A program made the position numbers and the translations under genes. DNA of 64,000 nt from Eumeta japonica. Lineage: Eukaryota > Arthropoda > Insecta > Lepidoptera > Psychidae. The notes beneath the pieces were generated by a model, which made no database searches, had not been told where the DNA came from, and saw nothing but the letters and a program-made list of their open reading frames with translations. Position 1 is the first letter of the stretch. Every line of letters begins with the position of its first letter. Shown here piece by piece: positions 49,142 to 61,589 of this stretch. The DNA lies in assembly GCA_005406025.1 (NCBI GenBank), contig BGZK01000006.1, positions 124,001 to 188,000 on the forward strand, in the 5' to 3' direction.

Positions 49142-49800
49142 CTGAAAAAAAATAAATAATGAGTATTTAAATAGAGTAAAAAATGAAAGAAAATTAGTGA
49201 GATTTTTTTTTTTGGTGAAATTAAAATGTGCCTATAGAATTGAGTCTAATTCACCTTGGATTCTAATTCTTTTATAAAAGATTCTGTTTCTTTGAGCAAC
49301 TTTTCTCTATTCTCTTTGTCAGATTTTATGAATTGCACAGCCAGCAAGTCTAATTGACGTATACATCCTGGGAGGCTTAGGTATATACCACTTTTTTCTC
49401 TAATGAATCGACGCAACTCATCAGAGGTAAATCCGTTAGTATCATCAAATGTGACTGGATCAGATTTCCCTTTCAGGAATAATTTTACAACGGGGAAATT
49501 ATCTTTCATAGCTCCATACTTCCTGGCTAGAGCCTCATTGTCTTTTTCTCCATAATCCTTGACACCTACTTCAGCAATCAATAATTCTTCCACTTCTTTT
49601 GCATCTTTTGCTAAAGCTATATAGGCATCATGTTTTTCACCGTATGGAAAGGCTATATCAAATTTAACGAGTGCTGCGTCGAATTTCTTAATAACTTTAT
49701 CAAATGAAAACTCGTCTAGCTCCACTGAACCGGTTAATGAAACTGCTTTATATGATGAAAATAAAGCAAAAGTAACAAACAATAACAAAAACCGGTACAT
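48926..49800 (-). CDS. wbl: ERp29 / windbeutel ER chaperone, two exons
   Basis: PDI-related chaperone of the ER lumen; the Drosophila orthologue windbeutel is needed for export of the Pipe sulfotransferase in dorsoventral patterning. Exons in transcript order: 49800-49255 (182 codons, donor GTGAAT) and 49141-48926 (71 codons plus TAA, acceptor TTTTCAG), phase 0; 253 residues, close to the family length of about 260. Residues 1-20 form a signal peptide (MYRFLLLFVTFALFSS). The thioredoxin-like domain spans about 22-140 with KFDIAFPYGEKHDAY, LLIAEVGVKDYGEKDNE and FPVVKLFLKG; as usual for ERp29, no CXXC active site is present. The helical C-terminal domain covers about 148-245 with PGCIRQLDLLAVQFI and LGTRLNILQAFQ. 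It ends KEEL, an ER-retention signal. Confidence 0.97.
49255..49800 (-). CDS. wbl: ERp29/windbeutel exon 1
   Basis: Signal peptide, thioredoxin-like domain and the start of the helical domain, ending KELESK before donor GTGAAT. The frame runs two codons into the intron before a stop. Confidence 0.97.
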
Positions 49801-52800
49801 AATTCAAAGTAACAAACTTTATTATAGTGAATTAATTTAGAATATTCTAATGAAAGTTATGAGGTTACTAATTAATATTTCTTGGATTACGTTACCACTA
49901 TCGCCTTAGTTTTAAAATACGAAATGTTAATAATATATGACTGGTAAACTGACACGTATTTTGCAGTTTTAGCTTTCCCCCTATAACACAGACTGCTGAT
50001 AAACTTGTGTCCAGTGTTGCTAATTTCATGTAAATGAAAAGTAGAAAATAATAAAAACCAGTAAAATGATTGATTCCAAATGCTGGATTTATTTTCTGCA
50101 AAAGAGCCAGATTTTACACTTTCTTAATAGAATTGAAACAAATGTTGAGAAAATTCACATATATTTATTACGCCTTATTAGTGCAAAACTTTTAATTACA
50201 AATGATTAAAACAAAAATCAAATTCCTTTTTTGCTTTCATCCATAATTGCTTTATTTTAAGCTTTTCCGATTCATTATTATTTTTAAGATTGTTCACATT
50301 TTTTATTAAACTTCATATGCTTTCCTGTGATGTTAAGTTAGTAGCAATTGGTTATTTCAGATTTTATATGATGTATATCTTTAATACTTGATTTAGGTAT
50401 TTTTTTGTGCCTTTTGGGTAGTAATAAATCAATAGTAGTAAAACCGCTATAAATATACTTTAATTACATTTATACTGAGAACAGCCTTTGCACGTGGGGA
50501 TAATATAAGGTAAGTACGAAAGTTTCATAATATGGCTAATGTTAAAGACCCCATCTCAACTTTTCAGTTCTTTATTTGATAACATTAGTCATTTCGTTTT
50601 GATCAAAAAGTAAGTAAACATTTCATGATGTTTGCTATTTTTTATTTCATTCGGTTGCTTAATCCTCTAAACTTAAACGACTCGGTCGATATTATTATTC
50701 TAATTATGATATAAAATTATGTAAACCAAGGGCACGCGACGGTGATTCTCATCTTGAATTAATATCGACTGAGTCGTTTTTAAGTGTATAGAGTCGGTTA
50801 GTAACTATATTATCTGGACAGGTTTTGGGGAAGGAATAAAATAAATTTGCAATCGAGACGAAGTTCCTTTTTAACGTGGAATCCAAAATTGCTTTAAAAT
50901 TTAGCATCTTCAGATATTTTAATGCTCGATAATAAATAATTCTAAAAGAAAATAATTTCAGTTTGCGTGGTTTCAAGAAGGCATCAATTAATAAAACAGT
51001 AAAAATTGAGAATGAAACAGAAAATTGAATTTAAATGGAAAAGACAGCAAGTTTACAGTTAAGGCAGTAATTTGGTAACATTATTTATGTCCTTTCAATT
51101 AGTGTTATCATTACCTATTTCTACTTTTCTTTATGTAAGCGAAATTGAAATTTAGTAGGTAATTATTCTTATAAAGCGTCGTACACACAAACGAAATTAG
51201 TATTAAAAAAATAATTCAGTTCAATGCTTTTACTTTCAAATTAAACAGGAAAATAAATGATTTAAGTTACTTCAAAATAGGAAAGTCTCTAAAATTGTAT
51301 ACTATTATATTATATATTAATCTTAATTCGGAAATATTTTAACCAGATATTAAAATTTGGCATTCGATTCGAACTATTCTATTTACAGAAAGGTGATTAA
51401 ATCAAAAGACACGAAAAGTTGTAGTAAATCTTTGAGCTTCTGCTAAGGTTTAAGCGCTGAATTCAACATCACACCCCATAAAACGTTAGACATGCCTATT
51501 TGATTCTTATTTTACTTAATTAGCTATTAAAAAACATTTGGTGAGGCCAAGACGCGCGATGAAACACGGATCAAATTTAATCACTTTTCAATCTGCGATT
51601 AAAACTAATATGCGCAGTGTACTATATGTAGGTGCGCATTGTAAACCTCAATTTCAGTTAATCGGCAGTCAATACCTTAGAATGAGATTCATTTTCTACT
51701 AATTATTCTAAAAACAGTATATAAGTAGTCACTTTTTGAGCGATATATTTTTGTTTAGATTAGACTGTTCTAACAACTAAAGTAGAAATTTTCATTGCAA
51801 ACTTAATTTTGATAACATAAATGTTTGAATGTGAAACGGGTAACAAAACATAAGGTCTGTTATTCGAAAACACTAAAGTAGGTAACACAAAATCTTCGCA
51901 GTAAAATTTAAACAAAAAGATCGAAATTCAGATTACTTTATTAAAAAATGAAAATGACTTTGATGATGAACCGCCAACATTAACACCCCTTCCTTCTCCA
52001 GTTCTTCCACTGGTATTTAATTCAGAAACCTGATCAGATGCTGAGCCGCAGCCTGGACCATCGAAACGACTGAGGACGGAGTAGTTTAGAGAAATCACCG
52101 TTTATGCCTATTGGGATACCACGTAAAAAACGCCTCTAGACTCTACCTCGTGGGTGGTGGGGAAAAGTCAATATTTAATTATTAATAATATTGCAAAATT
52201 TAGAATTAAAAAATTATAATAATAAAGTAAAAAAAATAAAAAACAATCAATAACTGATGACATATTATAGGTACACACGTATAATATAGGTATAGTTAAG
52301 AGTACTGAAAATAGTACTCACTTCAGATGTAAAACCTTAACTATTGACTTAATGAAAAATGATGCGAATGAAAGTTGTCCTCAAAAACGATCTACAAAAT
52401 GGTCAGATATCATTTTTCGTAAAATGATAAAAAAAAAGTTAAATCAAAATATAAATTTTTTCTCGAATTTCTGAAGATTTTCGCTTATATCTTTTTATTT
52501 ATAGTTATACGACAAAAATTACTGGACCAAAGTTGAGAATTTAATTTGTAACAAAAAATGTTATCAAATTTTTTTTATCAAATAAATAGTTTAAGAGATA
52601 TATCGTAAATACCATTTCAACCCTATTTTCAAGATGGCGGCCGTGGGACAGGGTGGCCCCACAAACTTGTTTTTAGCTTTACACTGACCCCCACACATCA
52701 AAAATAAAATTACGTCCTCTAAAAAACGCAAGGTAAGGCCTAAAAATGTAACATTTTAATGGACTATTACTCTTGTATCATAAAAACGTTTTGATATTTT

Positions 52801-53420
52801 CGATACTTAAATATTCGATAACATTTTGCGTCCATCTTAAATAAGAATTTTACCCTCAATTGAGACATAATATTTTTATATTCTTTAGGACATGATATTT
52901 TACTGTATATCGTAAACACCACAACACAAATTAAAAGCACGAGAAATTGATAAAAACCAAAACCGCCTCGGTGCTGAATACTCTTAATTGAAATATTTTT
53001 ATATACGACTAAATTAAATATAACAACAGCTTAAACTGGGAAAAGTACAAAATAAACGTTTTAATTTAATAGTATACTTAAAAAGGCCAAGAGGTCCACT
53101 TGACGTTTGAAGTGTGTATATTGATCTTAAAGTAAAAAAAACTAATTTGTCTCTTTTGTGTGCTGTGCTATATATGAACGACAGTTTCGAAAATTTTAGG
53201 CGGTTTCTATACTATCTTTAAGCTGAGGTTTACTATTTTCAATAATGTGACGTCATATTAAAAGCAACATGGTGGATATGACTAACATAATGCCATAAAC
53301 AACAAAAAAAAATCACAAGTGTAAGAAGTTGGTCTAGCAATAAAACAAAGATTTTGATTTAGTCATTCTAAATTTATGTACAAAAAAAATATCATTACTT
53401 TTGACAAATTAAAAGATATA
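49801..53420. other. spacer without a named gene
   Basis: AT-rich. From about 51945 to 52090 a partly open frame has a Pro-rich stretch (DDEPPTLTPLPSPVLPL and later EPQPGPSKRLR) with internal stops, perhaps a transposase N-terminus remnant, family not identified. From about 52420 to 52760 the sequence looks like an unclassified dispersed repeat. Nothing else is supported. Confidence 0.4.
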
Positions 53421-55065
53421 CAGGATGTCCCAGAACTCAACGTCAAGCCGAAACGGGGTGACAGGATTGATCGTAACCATCATGAGAAAAATCAGAAAAA
53501 AAATCTATCCCATGCAATTTGAAAATTATGGTCATTTTAAGAAAAACCTAGAAATTTGGTCAAACTGTAACCATTTTTCAGTTATTGTAGTTAATTTTTA
53601 TTATTTTTGTTCATTTAAACTTTGAAACCATAACCTTAAATAACATATCTGAATGATAGTCAAAAATAATGACACAATCGCCTCAAGTTTCCTAGAATTA
53701 AGACTAATTTGTTAAATTATGAATTTAAAATTTTCAAAATTTGTCGATTTTGAAAGGCCCTTCTATATAAAATATGTACTAGAGTGCCTTGGCCAGTGTC
53801 ATTAAAAGTTGGCGCATTTAATCAGGAATCTAAAATGGTACAATACTTGTTAGTTTTATACTAAAAAAAAACGATTAAAAAATTAAAACCTCAAGTTACC
53901 CGATTTTTGCTAACCCATTTTACTCAGTTAAAATGTTTTTGATTCACACAAGTTCTTAGTAGATTCTTAATTTTACGGAAAAATGATGAGAGAAATGGAT
54001 GCTGGACATGTCTTCTATGAGTGATCGAGACAGATAGTGACGCCACGCAGTGAGACGGAGATGCGTCGTTTAAAGTCTTCTCCCTCGAGATTATCCTGAA
54101 AGGATTTCATTTTGTAGAACAATGCTACAGAGGCATAATGAAAATCCCCAATTCATCCAAAAATTCTCTAGTCAGATGAATCGACATTTAAAAAAGATGT
54201 TTATATAAACTTACACAATTTTCGCGAGTGGCATGTGGAAAATCCACATTTAATGCGAGAAGATAGATCCCAGTATCGCTTTAAAGTAAACCTGTGGACC
54301 GAAATTTTAAACGGCAAAATTATTGGGCCTTTTGAGCTGCCTTGAACTTGAATGGCACGAACTATCTACATTTTTACGAAAAAAATTACCAACTTTGTTA
54401 GAGGACGTACCACTAACAGAACGTCGCTATATGTGGTATCAACAAGATGGCTGCCCAGCGCATTTCGCAGTGCAAGTAAGAGATTTCCTTGACTAGGAAT
54501 ATTCGGGAAGCTGGATTACATGTTTAGGCACTATCTCGTGGCCAGTCCATTCACCAGATTTAAATCCCCTGGATTTTTTTTATTGGGGCGTTCTCAAAGA
54601 AAAAGTTTATTCAAAGCCCATTGAGAGCGTAGCCGAGCTGCGTGAACAAATTTCTCAAGCTGCTGAGGACATCAACTAGTACATTTTTTTTAAAGGAGGG
54701 CCTTTCAAAGTCGACAAATTTTAAAAATTTTAAATTCGTACTTTAACAAATTAGTCTTATTTCTAGGAAACTTGGGGCGATTGTGTCATTATTTTTGCCT
54801 GTCATTCGGATATGTCGATATACAGATATGTCGACCAATTCAGATATTTAGGGTTATGGTTCCAAAGTTTAAATGAACAAAAATAATAAAAATTAACCAC
54901 AATGACCAAAAAATGGTTACAGTTTGACCAAATTTCTAGGTTTTTCTTAAAATGCCCATAATTTTCAACTGCATGGGATAGATTTTATTTCTGATTTTTC
55001 TCATGATGGTTACGATCAATCCTGTGACCCCGTTTTGGCTTGACGTTGAGTTCTGGGACAGTCTG
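53421..55065 (+). mobile_element. mariner-type transposon with long terminal inverted repeats (inactive)
   Basis: A 1645-base element flanked by TA on both sides (53419-53420, 55066-55067). The ends are long inverted repeats: 53421-53763 and 54696-55065, starting CAGGATGTCCCAGAACTC at the left and CAGACTGTCCCAGAACTC at the right (reversed). Between them, degenerate frames give SDESTFKKDVYINLHNFREW, NPHLMREDRSQYRFK, VNLWTEILNGKIIGPFELP, WYQQDGCPAHFAVQVRDFL and SPDLNPLDFFYWGVLKEKVY, the ordered blocks of a Tc1/mariner/IS630 transposase. Stops and frameshifts inactivate it. The frame at 53425-53625 is just the repeat arm. Confidence 0.9.
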
Positions 55066-55552
55066 TATGTATAACATAATGCAATTATCGATTTCATTTT
55101 GTTTTTCTGAACTGGAATCCCTTTATATTTTATAGATCATAAATAAGTGTCAAATAAAAATTTATGTTAAAAAAACAAATGAATAATTTAAAAAAATAAA
55201 CGATTGGAAAAATATAAACTTGAGCTAGGCGTTTCGTTGGGAGGTTATAATCACTGAATTGTGAGGTAGTAGGTGCTGTTCAGATTAGGAATGAAAATTA
55301 ATGAATAATAGTGAAATAAAAGTCAAGTTCAATAAATCTGACACGGCATCGCGGAGTTTGGTTCGTCGATTAGTCTGCGAGTGTCTGCTAATAAGAGCGC
55401 GACGCAAAATACACCCAAGGGGTTTTCAGAAATAATGGTTCATATTATGAATAGTGAATATAAATGTTGCTAGCTATTTTAGTGAACGTTTGAAATAGTT
55501 ATGATGTAGTGGATGGTGACAAGTATAATTATACGTATCACAACAATTGCAT

Positions 55553-55602
55553 CTACTTTTTAGGAAATAATGTAACTGGTTATATTATTTCCTAAAAAGT
55601 AG
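55553..55602. repeat. 23-bp inverted repeat (hairpin)
   Basis: Arms 55553-55575 and 55580-55602 pair with one mismatch around a 4-base loop; core CTACTTTTTAGGAAATAAT. Confidence 0.92.
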
Positions 55603-55674
55603 AAATAACTGGCTAGTAACAAGTAATATAACTTACTACACAAAGAGTAACATTTATCAAATTATTGCCCTACG

Positions 55675-55795
55675 GGCCTAGCACGATGCTTTAGACAAAT
55701 GTCTCTCTATAGGGTTATCGTTGTTGCGCCAATTTAATGAGCGAAAGGGATAGCCCTATAGAGAGATTCTTGTCTAGGGCGTTATGCTAGTCCCG
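55675..55795. mobile_element. foldback element
   Basis: About 120 bases with nested pairing arms: TAGACAAATGTCTCTCTATA and GGGTTATC at the left against GATAGCCC and TATAGAGAGATTCTTGTCTA at the right, plus outer GGGCCTAGCA against TGCTAGTCCC. Confidence 0.75.
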
Positions 55796-58775
55796 TTGGT
55801 GATCCGAGTTACTCGGTAGCGGGCACCCCAAAACGAAGGAGCAATGAGGGTAGTATCCTAGACATAGGGTAGTACCCTTATTACATCATTACAGGGGAGG
55901 ACCAGGCCAGACTCGGGGCTGTATTTTAGTAATATAAATTCAATTATTTATGCCTTATATTTTTTTATTTATATCTTTTAATAAATCATTTAATTTGTAA
56001 TCCGACGTGTTTATGCGGTCTAAACATTTTAATATTTTTTATATATTAAGAAAATATGTTTAGAAATAATTTTATAAAAATAAATATAATAAATAAATAA
56101 ATTAGACGGTACGTTATGTACTACGTTACAGATCATTAGCTCTAAATGAAACACCTAGTTTGTTTTCCCTTTTTTTTTCTAATTGTTTATTCTGTAGTAT
56201 GGTTTTTGTTTGTTAACTTTTATATTTACCCCTTTTCCATAAGAAAAAAAAAAACACACAGGGTCAAGTATTATATATATGCGATTGCAATGCAAATGAA
56301 TAGGAGTAATCAGTAAAATACCAGTGTGCTTTGGAGGTGTAATTTGGAGGTCCAATGTCTTAAAGGGCATAATCTCTTCACACTTCTCTGGCTTACCATA
56401 TTCAGATTTAATTTTTTCAAGTACATATTATTATTATTTTTGAGATTTTTAAGTCATATTTTTTTGGCGCGTTTGGTAAAAAAGATCAGAGTGAATTTTT
56501 AGCTTGTGACGAAGTTGTACGCAGTGATGTAACACATAATTTATTATTATAATTACATTCATTGTGGTTTCAATACACCTAAGCGTTTGAGATGTATGGA
56601 CTGTATAGTACTATAGTGTGTACCCAAATGAATACTATTCTTGCTGCAATGTACACTCGTTGCAAATGCTGATGCCTCCAACTACAGTTATTAAATCGAA
56701 TACCATACTATTATACTATGATCTAGGTCTCCAGCGTTTATGATAACGATTGCACACAAACGTATTTAGAAGAACACACAAATAGCATATTTATAAGAAC
56801 TAATAGGCTCCGTTGCTGCACTTAATTATGAACGTTTAACGCGCATGCGTTTAGTTTCTGATTCAGTTAGTTTTTCAATAGAATTAAGTTAATATCACTG
56901 GTTGTGAACATAACTGATATTGAGTCATAATCGATGTATTGTTAATGTGTGTGTGTGTATCAGCTTCAACGCACGACTGGAGTTTATTTCTTAAGCAGGA
57001 TTGCCTTTGAATATGCAATAGGTAAAAAAGGTAAATAAACGCATCTCTTACGCAAACAAATCTCTTAAAATATGCATACATGCTGTCGGTATTGAAAGCA
57101 TGTATGCATTTTTTGTGTGGGTTTGATAGTATAATATAAATTTTTGTATGAAAATGGTCATCTATATACACATATATAATGAAAATGGTTCATTTTTTCC
57201 AAGAATCACGTAAAAACTACATATTGTATTGGTATAGTACTTTAACTATTCAATCCGGAATAAAGTGTTATAATTATATTATTATAGTTATATTATCATT
57301 ATAATTATAAAATTGTCAAAGTTTGTTTGTATGGATGTTCGTCAAACGTTGATGGCTGGTCGGTTTATAATCAAATTTTGCATAGAGGTCAATTATGTTA
57401 TTAAATTGAATATAGGATTTAATGAATAAGATTATATTATAGTTCATTAGTATAATATAATCGCACCACACCGCATCGCGCCGTACAAGGTTTCAAAGTG
57501 AAAGGAGCGCAAAAGTTGGGCAGAAAAACGTAACGCTTTTGAGTTAACGCTTGTATTAATTTCACTCCTCATACAATTTCCCTACCCGGGGCCTTATATG
57601 AAAATTTATTATTAAGGAATATACTTAAAAGATTCTGAAGACTATTATTTTTCACAGTTAATTAATATTTAATCAATATTATTTATATTCTAATAGATAT
57701 TTATTTTTGTATTGAGAAAATTGTGTATAAAAACACAATTTGTGGTTAGAATTACATAAATATTGATTTTTACAAGTAAAATTATTCTGTATTTAATAAC
57801 ACAACAAATAACATAATGCAGATAAAGTTTCGACTATGCATAAAAAAATTTGTTAATGTAAATTTAAATTTTATTATTATTTCGAATCATGACAAAAATA
57901 AAATTTTTCAGGTGGGTACATAAATACACACTTTTTTTATATCAATATTCGTATAGAAAATTAGTCCCTTACATGAAGTGCCTCTTAATTTTCTAAAAAA
58001 ATTTAAAGACGGGCATAGTCATCTTGAGGTAGAAGGAAATATTTTAATTCTTTTGGCACGCCAAGAGAGCAAAATATTTAGTGCGCCCTACGTAAATCTA
58101 CGGGACGTAGTTACAGAAAATGAATAATTAACAAATTTTTGTGAGTTGAATACGATTTCACGGAAGGATAAATCCACCAATTTAATTTTCGCACAAAGTA
58201 ACGAAAAGTACCTTCGGTCTAACAACAAGGGAAACTAACGTAGTGTAAAATTACGTGGCGCGGAAAAATCCCTTACCTTTTCTATTATCGGAAAACGGGA
58301 TTAGCAGTATCTCGAAATAAAATAGATTGATGTAGTATTTTATGGCGTTTTTCATTAAAACATGCATAAATGTTTTTGTAAAACTTGACTCATTTTGTAA
58401 GTACAAATATTGTTGGGCTTATTTTCAGCCTTAGCGCCTCTTTCGCTATCTTTTTACTCGACTACAACAAAGCCAAAAGGAAGGGTTATGATATTAACAG
58501 TCTACATATACATGTTTGTATTACGTATGTTCCACCTTAGTGCTTAAATGATTCATTAATCGAATTGTTATTATGATCCGGGTGATATAAGCTACATATT
58601 TAACCGACTCCAAAAAAAAAGATGATGTGGTAATTCTATGCGCGTAATAAAAAAAAAAGTTTAGAATTGCATTATGTGGCATATCAAATGAAAGAGCTGG
58701 TTGTGAGGATTTCAAATTTAATTTTATAAATATTCTGAAAAAACAGAATCTTGTCAATATAATTAATCTTCTCCT

Positions 58776-59070
58776 CTGAGAACACTAACGAAATGACGTA
58801 GCCCCATATAATTTGGGCTCGTTTAATTTGTATTCACAAGTACTCTGATCCCAAATGGTGCCCAGGGAGTTGATGGTGGAGTCGGAAGGTGGCCAAAGGA
58901 GCTCTGCAACGGAACGACGTAGTCCTATAGAGTTTGGGCTCGTTTAAATTGTCTTCATAAGTAGTCTGGTCCTAAATGGTGCCCAGGGTGTAGATGACGA
59001 AGTCGGAAGGTGGTCAAAGGAACTCTGGTAACGAAACGAAGTAGCTCCATCGAGTTTAGTCTCATTTTGT
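58776..59070. repeat. tandem repeat with a unit of about 121 bp
   Basis: Roughly 2.3 copies; the marker GACGTAG/GAAGTAG falls at 58795, 58916 and 59038. Units share TTTGGGCTCGTTTAA, AAATGGTGCCCAGGG and AGTCGGAAGGTGG. Confidence 0.88.
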
Positions 59071-60439
59071 TATCTGACTACTGCATCACCAAAAGTAAGG
59101 GTTATTATTACGATTCGATAAGTCTATATACGTATGATACTACGATACTTTGTATATTATGACAAAAACATGTTTAAGCCTTGGTTTTGCCGTTGGAATA
59201 AAAGACGCTTCATACAAATCGTATGGAGCGTTTACTTTTCCAATCACTCGTCTGGTTTATTTTTTATTGTTTGAACTTTTTATAAATTGACCCCATATAT
59301 TTATCTAACTAATACGGAAACCTAATCCTTGCGTAGTCCGACCAGCACTTGGCCGTTGTCCTAGACTTATAACTAGGATTGTGTTTATTATTAAAGTAAT
59401 AAAACTAGGGGGCGGTTTGAGACAAAAAGGATTTAAAGGACAGGCAGTGTTATTTGCTCATCAAGTAGAGACACTTACAGAGCACCTTCCTCTGTCAATT
59501 GAGCAGTGTTGTATAACTGTTGTCATCAAAACTTTGTAAAACGTTGACAGCATCAGGGAATATCGTATCAATTTAGATTTTTATCTAAATTGACCCGATT
59601 ATACAATTGTATAACATTATACATTAATACAATATAACACTATACAGAAATGTTACATCGAGTTTTAACCACTTCAAACTTCAAATTTTAACGAACGTGT
59701 AATTGGAATACGGACAGAAACAGTTCTTCGCAAGCCAGATAACAATCAGAAGCCAGACCAGTACATATTTCAGTTATTAATTCAGAACTTGAAATTCCGA
59801 GTCAGACTTAAATGGGTTATATTTCTTCCTTGGACTATACCTAATAAATTGCTAAAGAATTCTTATGAGTTTCGATCTCTCGAAGAGTTAAAACTATTAA
59901 AGAATCTTTCATATTCTGGTATATAATCCTGTATTATGTGATAATTATAAAAAAAAATAAAGACTAAATTAAATGAGTCACAAAGCGGCATAGCACTCAT
60001 TTTAAACTTGGAAAAAAAGTCACAAAATAATTTAAATAAAATGTAAGTCGAAAAACTAAAATCTTAGCACAAAAAAACATTGCGCTTTTAAAAGTATGAA
60101 ACAAGAAATTATTCTTGTCTGACATTCTTATCTACGAATTTCTCTATATTTATCATGTAATGAGTGATAAATATATGTATATGTATACATAACTTACATG
60201 TACATTTTAATTTAATACGGACATAGTGATATTCAGAGCATAGGTATAAGGGGCGGTCGTACGCCGCCTTGTCGAAGGAGGAGCCACTTATTGCTTTATC
60301 ATTGTATTGTAATACTATGAAATGTATTGTCGTGCAAACAATCCTTAATGTATTGTGGCAAAGTAGTATAATTAGAAACAGTGAATTTGTTTAGGCAAAC
60401 GATTGCACTTGACACGATTGGAGATGTTATAACAAATTC

Positions 60440-60866
60440 AACCACGAAATCGGGGTCGGGCCTTTGCAGGTCAAAATCACGATACTATGGTGTCCCAGTT
60501 CGGGACCAGTACAATCCGTGCGCACGCGAACGTGTAGAAGCGCTGTTATATTCGTGAGTCACATTCCTGACCGCAGCCGCCTCACTATCGTCTCGGAAGT
60601 GTTCCTTGCGCGTGCAGTAGTCCGTTTTTACAACGCGAAGCTAGTATTTAGAAAGTTTGCGAATATTTTTTTTTTTCATTCAAGCGGGCAAACAAAAGTT
60701 GCACAAGGTCGCGGCGCGGCCCGCGCGGCCGCCGGGTGGCGCTGGCGGCGGTCCAGTCACATTTCGTGCGCCACCCGAAGCGGATACGGCGCCGCGGCCG
60801 AGCGCCCGGTCAGCGAAAGTGTCACCTGTCCGACGGACTCGACGTTTTCAACGAAGTTCATTAACG
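60440..60866 (+). promoter_or_regulatory. CpG-rich block, possible promoter and first exon
   Basis: Dense in CpG, with GCGGCGCGG, CGCGCGGCCGCC and GCGCCGCGGCC, in sharp contrast to the AT-rich surroundings. It ends near a strong splice donor, AAC followed by GTACGT at 60865-60870. Open frames across it (to 60892 and 60920) look composition-driven and match no family. A non-coding or 5'-coding first exon of a gene continuing outside the window is the most natural reading. Confidence 0.4.
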
Positions 60867-61335
60867 TACGTATTTCTTTATTGTTCTATTAATTCATATG
60901 AAAAGTACATACTAGAATAGTAACGAATAGGGTATTCGATATTAACGAGATGCCTACTAAATACGAGAAAAGTAGGATATGAGACATCATTTTATAGTAT
61001 TTTGATTAGCCGGCAAAAGTAGACTTTCTATTTCAAAAATGGAATAAAATAATGAAATAGAGCAAAATTATACATTTTAATGCGTTTACGAGCCCTGACT
61101 AAAATTTACATCAAGTGGACAAAAAATAAGACTGTCACATGTGCTTTATCGTTTATTTATTTTTATTAATTTATAGATTATTTTGGTCAATAAAGTCTTG
61201 ATACATGACAGGATATACAAATCATTCGGTATAGTATATTTAGGATATAATATGCCTGTATATAGGATATCGGCATACTCAACTGACCAGTCAAATTTTA
61301 TTATTTTTTGTTGAGTAGGTGTGATTAGGAATCAC

Positions 61336-61374
61336 ATTTTTCCTAAAGGAATCACTGATTCCTTTAGGAAAAAT
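61336..61374. repeat. perfect 19-bp inverted repeat
   Basis: Arms 61336-61354 and 61356-61374 are exact reverse complements with a single-base centre. Confidence 0.95.
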
Positions 61375-61589
61375 ATTAAACATACAACGCGTCAGACGTG
61401 AAACTTGACTGGAGTACTCAGAGCCGTAGTGGTTATGTTTACTTGGCTGTTTAAATGTTTTACTTCCAGTATATTTGATATATACCCGGATTGAAATATT
61501 TTTTCTGTCAATGTTTGAATAATTTCTGCTTCAAATACTTACCGATAATTACCAATCGAAATCTCTATTTGTCTATTTTTACTATTTTC

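Larger units (their letters stand above)
55066..60440. other. spacer without a named gene
   Basis: AT-rich with hairpins at 55553-55602, 55675-55795, 57070-57112 and 59193-59243, a tandem repeat at 58776-59070, and stretches at 57310-57360 that resemble dispersed moth repeats (AAAGTTTGTTTGTATGGATG). No coding frame is convincing. Confidence 0.55.

Noticed and set aside
49898..50101. 67-codon minus-strand frame upstream of ERp29 as an extra exon
   Set aside because: The ERp29 start at 49800 already has a proper signal peptide, and this frame has no family resemblance.
56884..57171. 95-codon minus-strand frame
   Set aside because: It spans a GT microsatellite and a hairpin in AT-rich spacer; codon content looks random.
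60464..60892. 142-codon frame in the CpG-rich block as a protein gene
   Set aside because: Its Arg/Ala-rich content follows base composition, there is no family match, and a second frame is open over the same bases.
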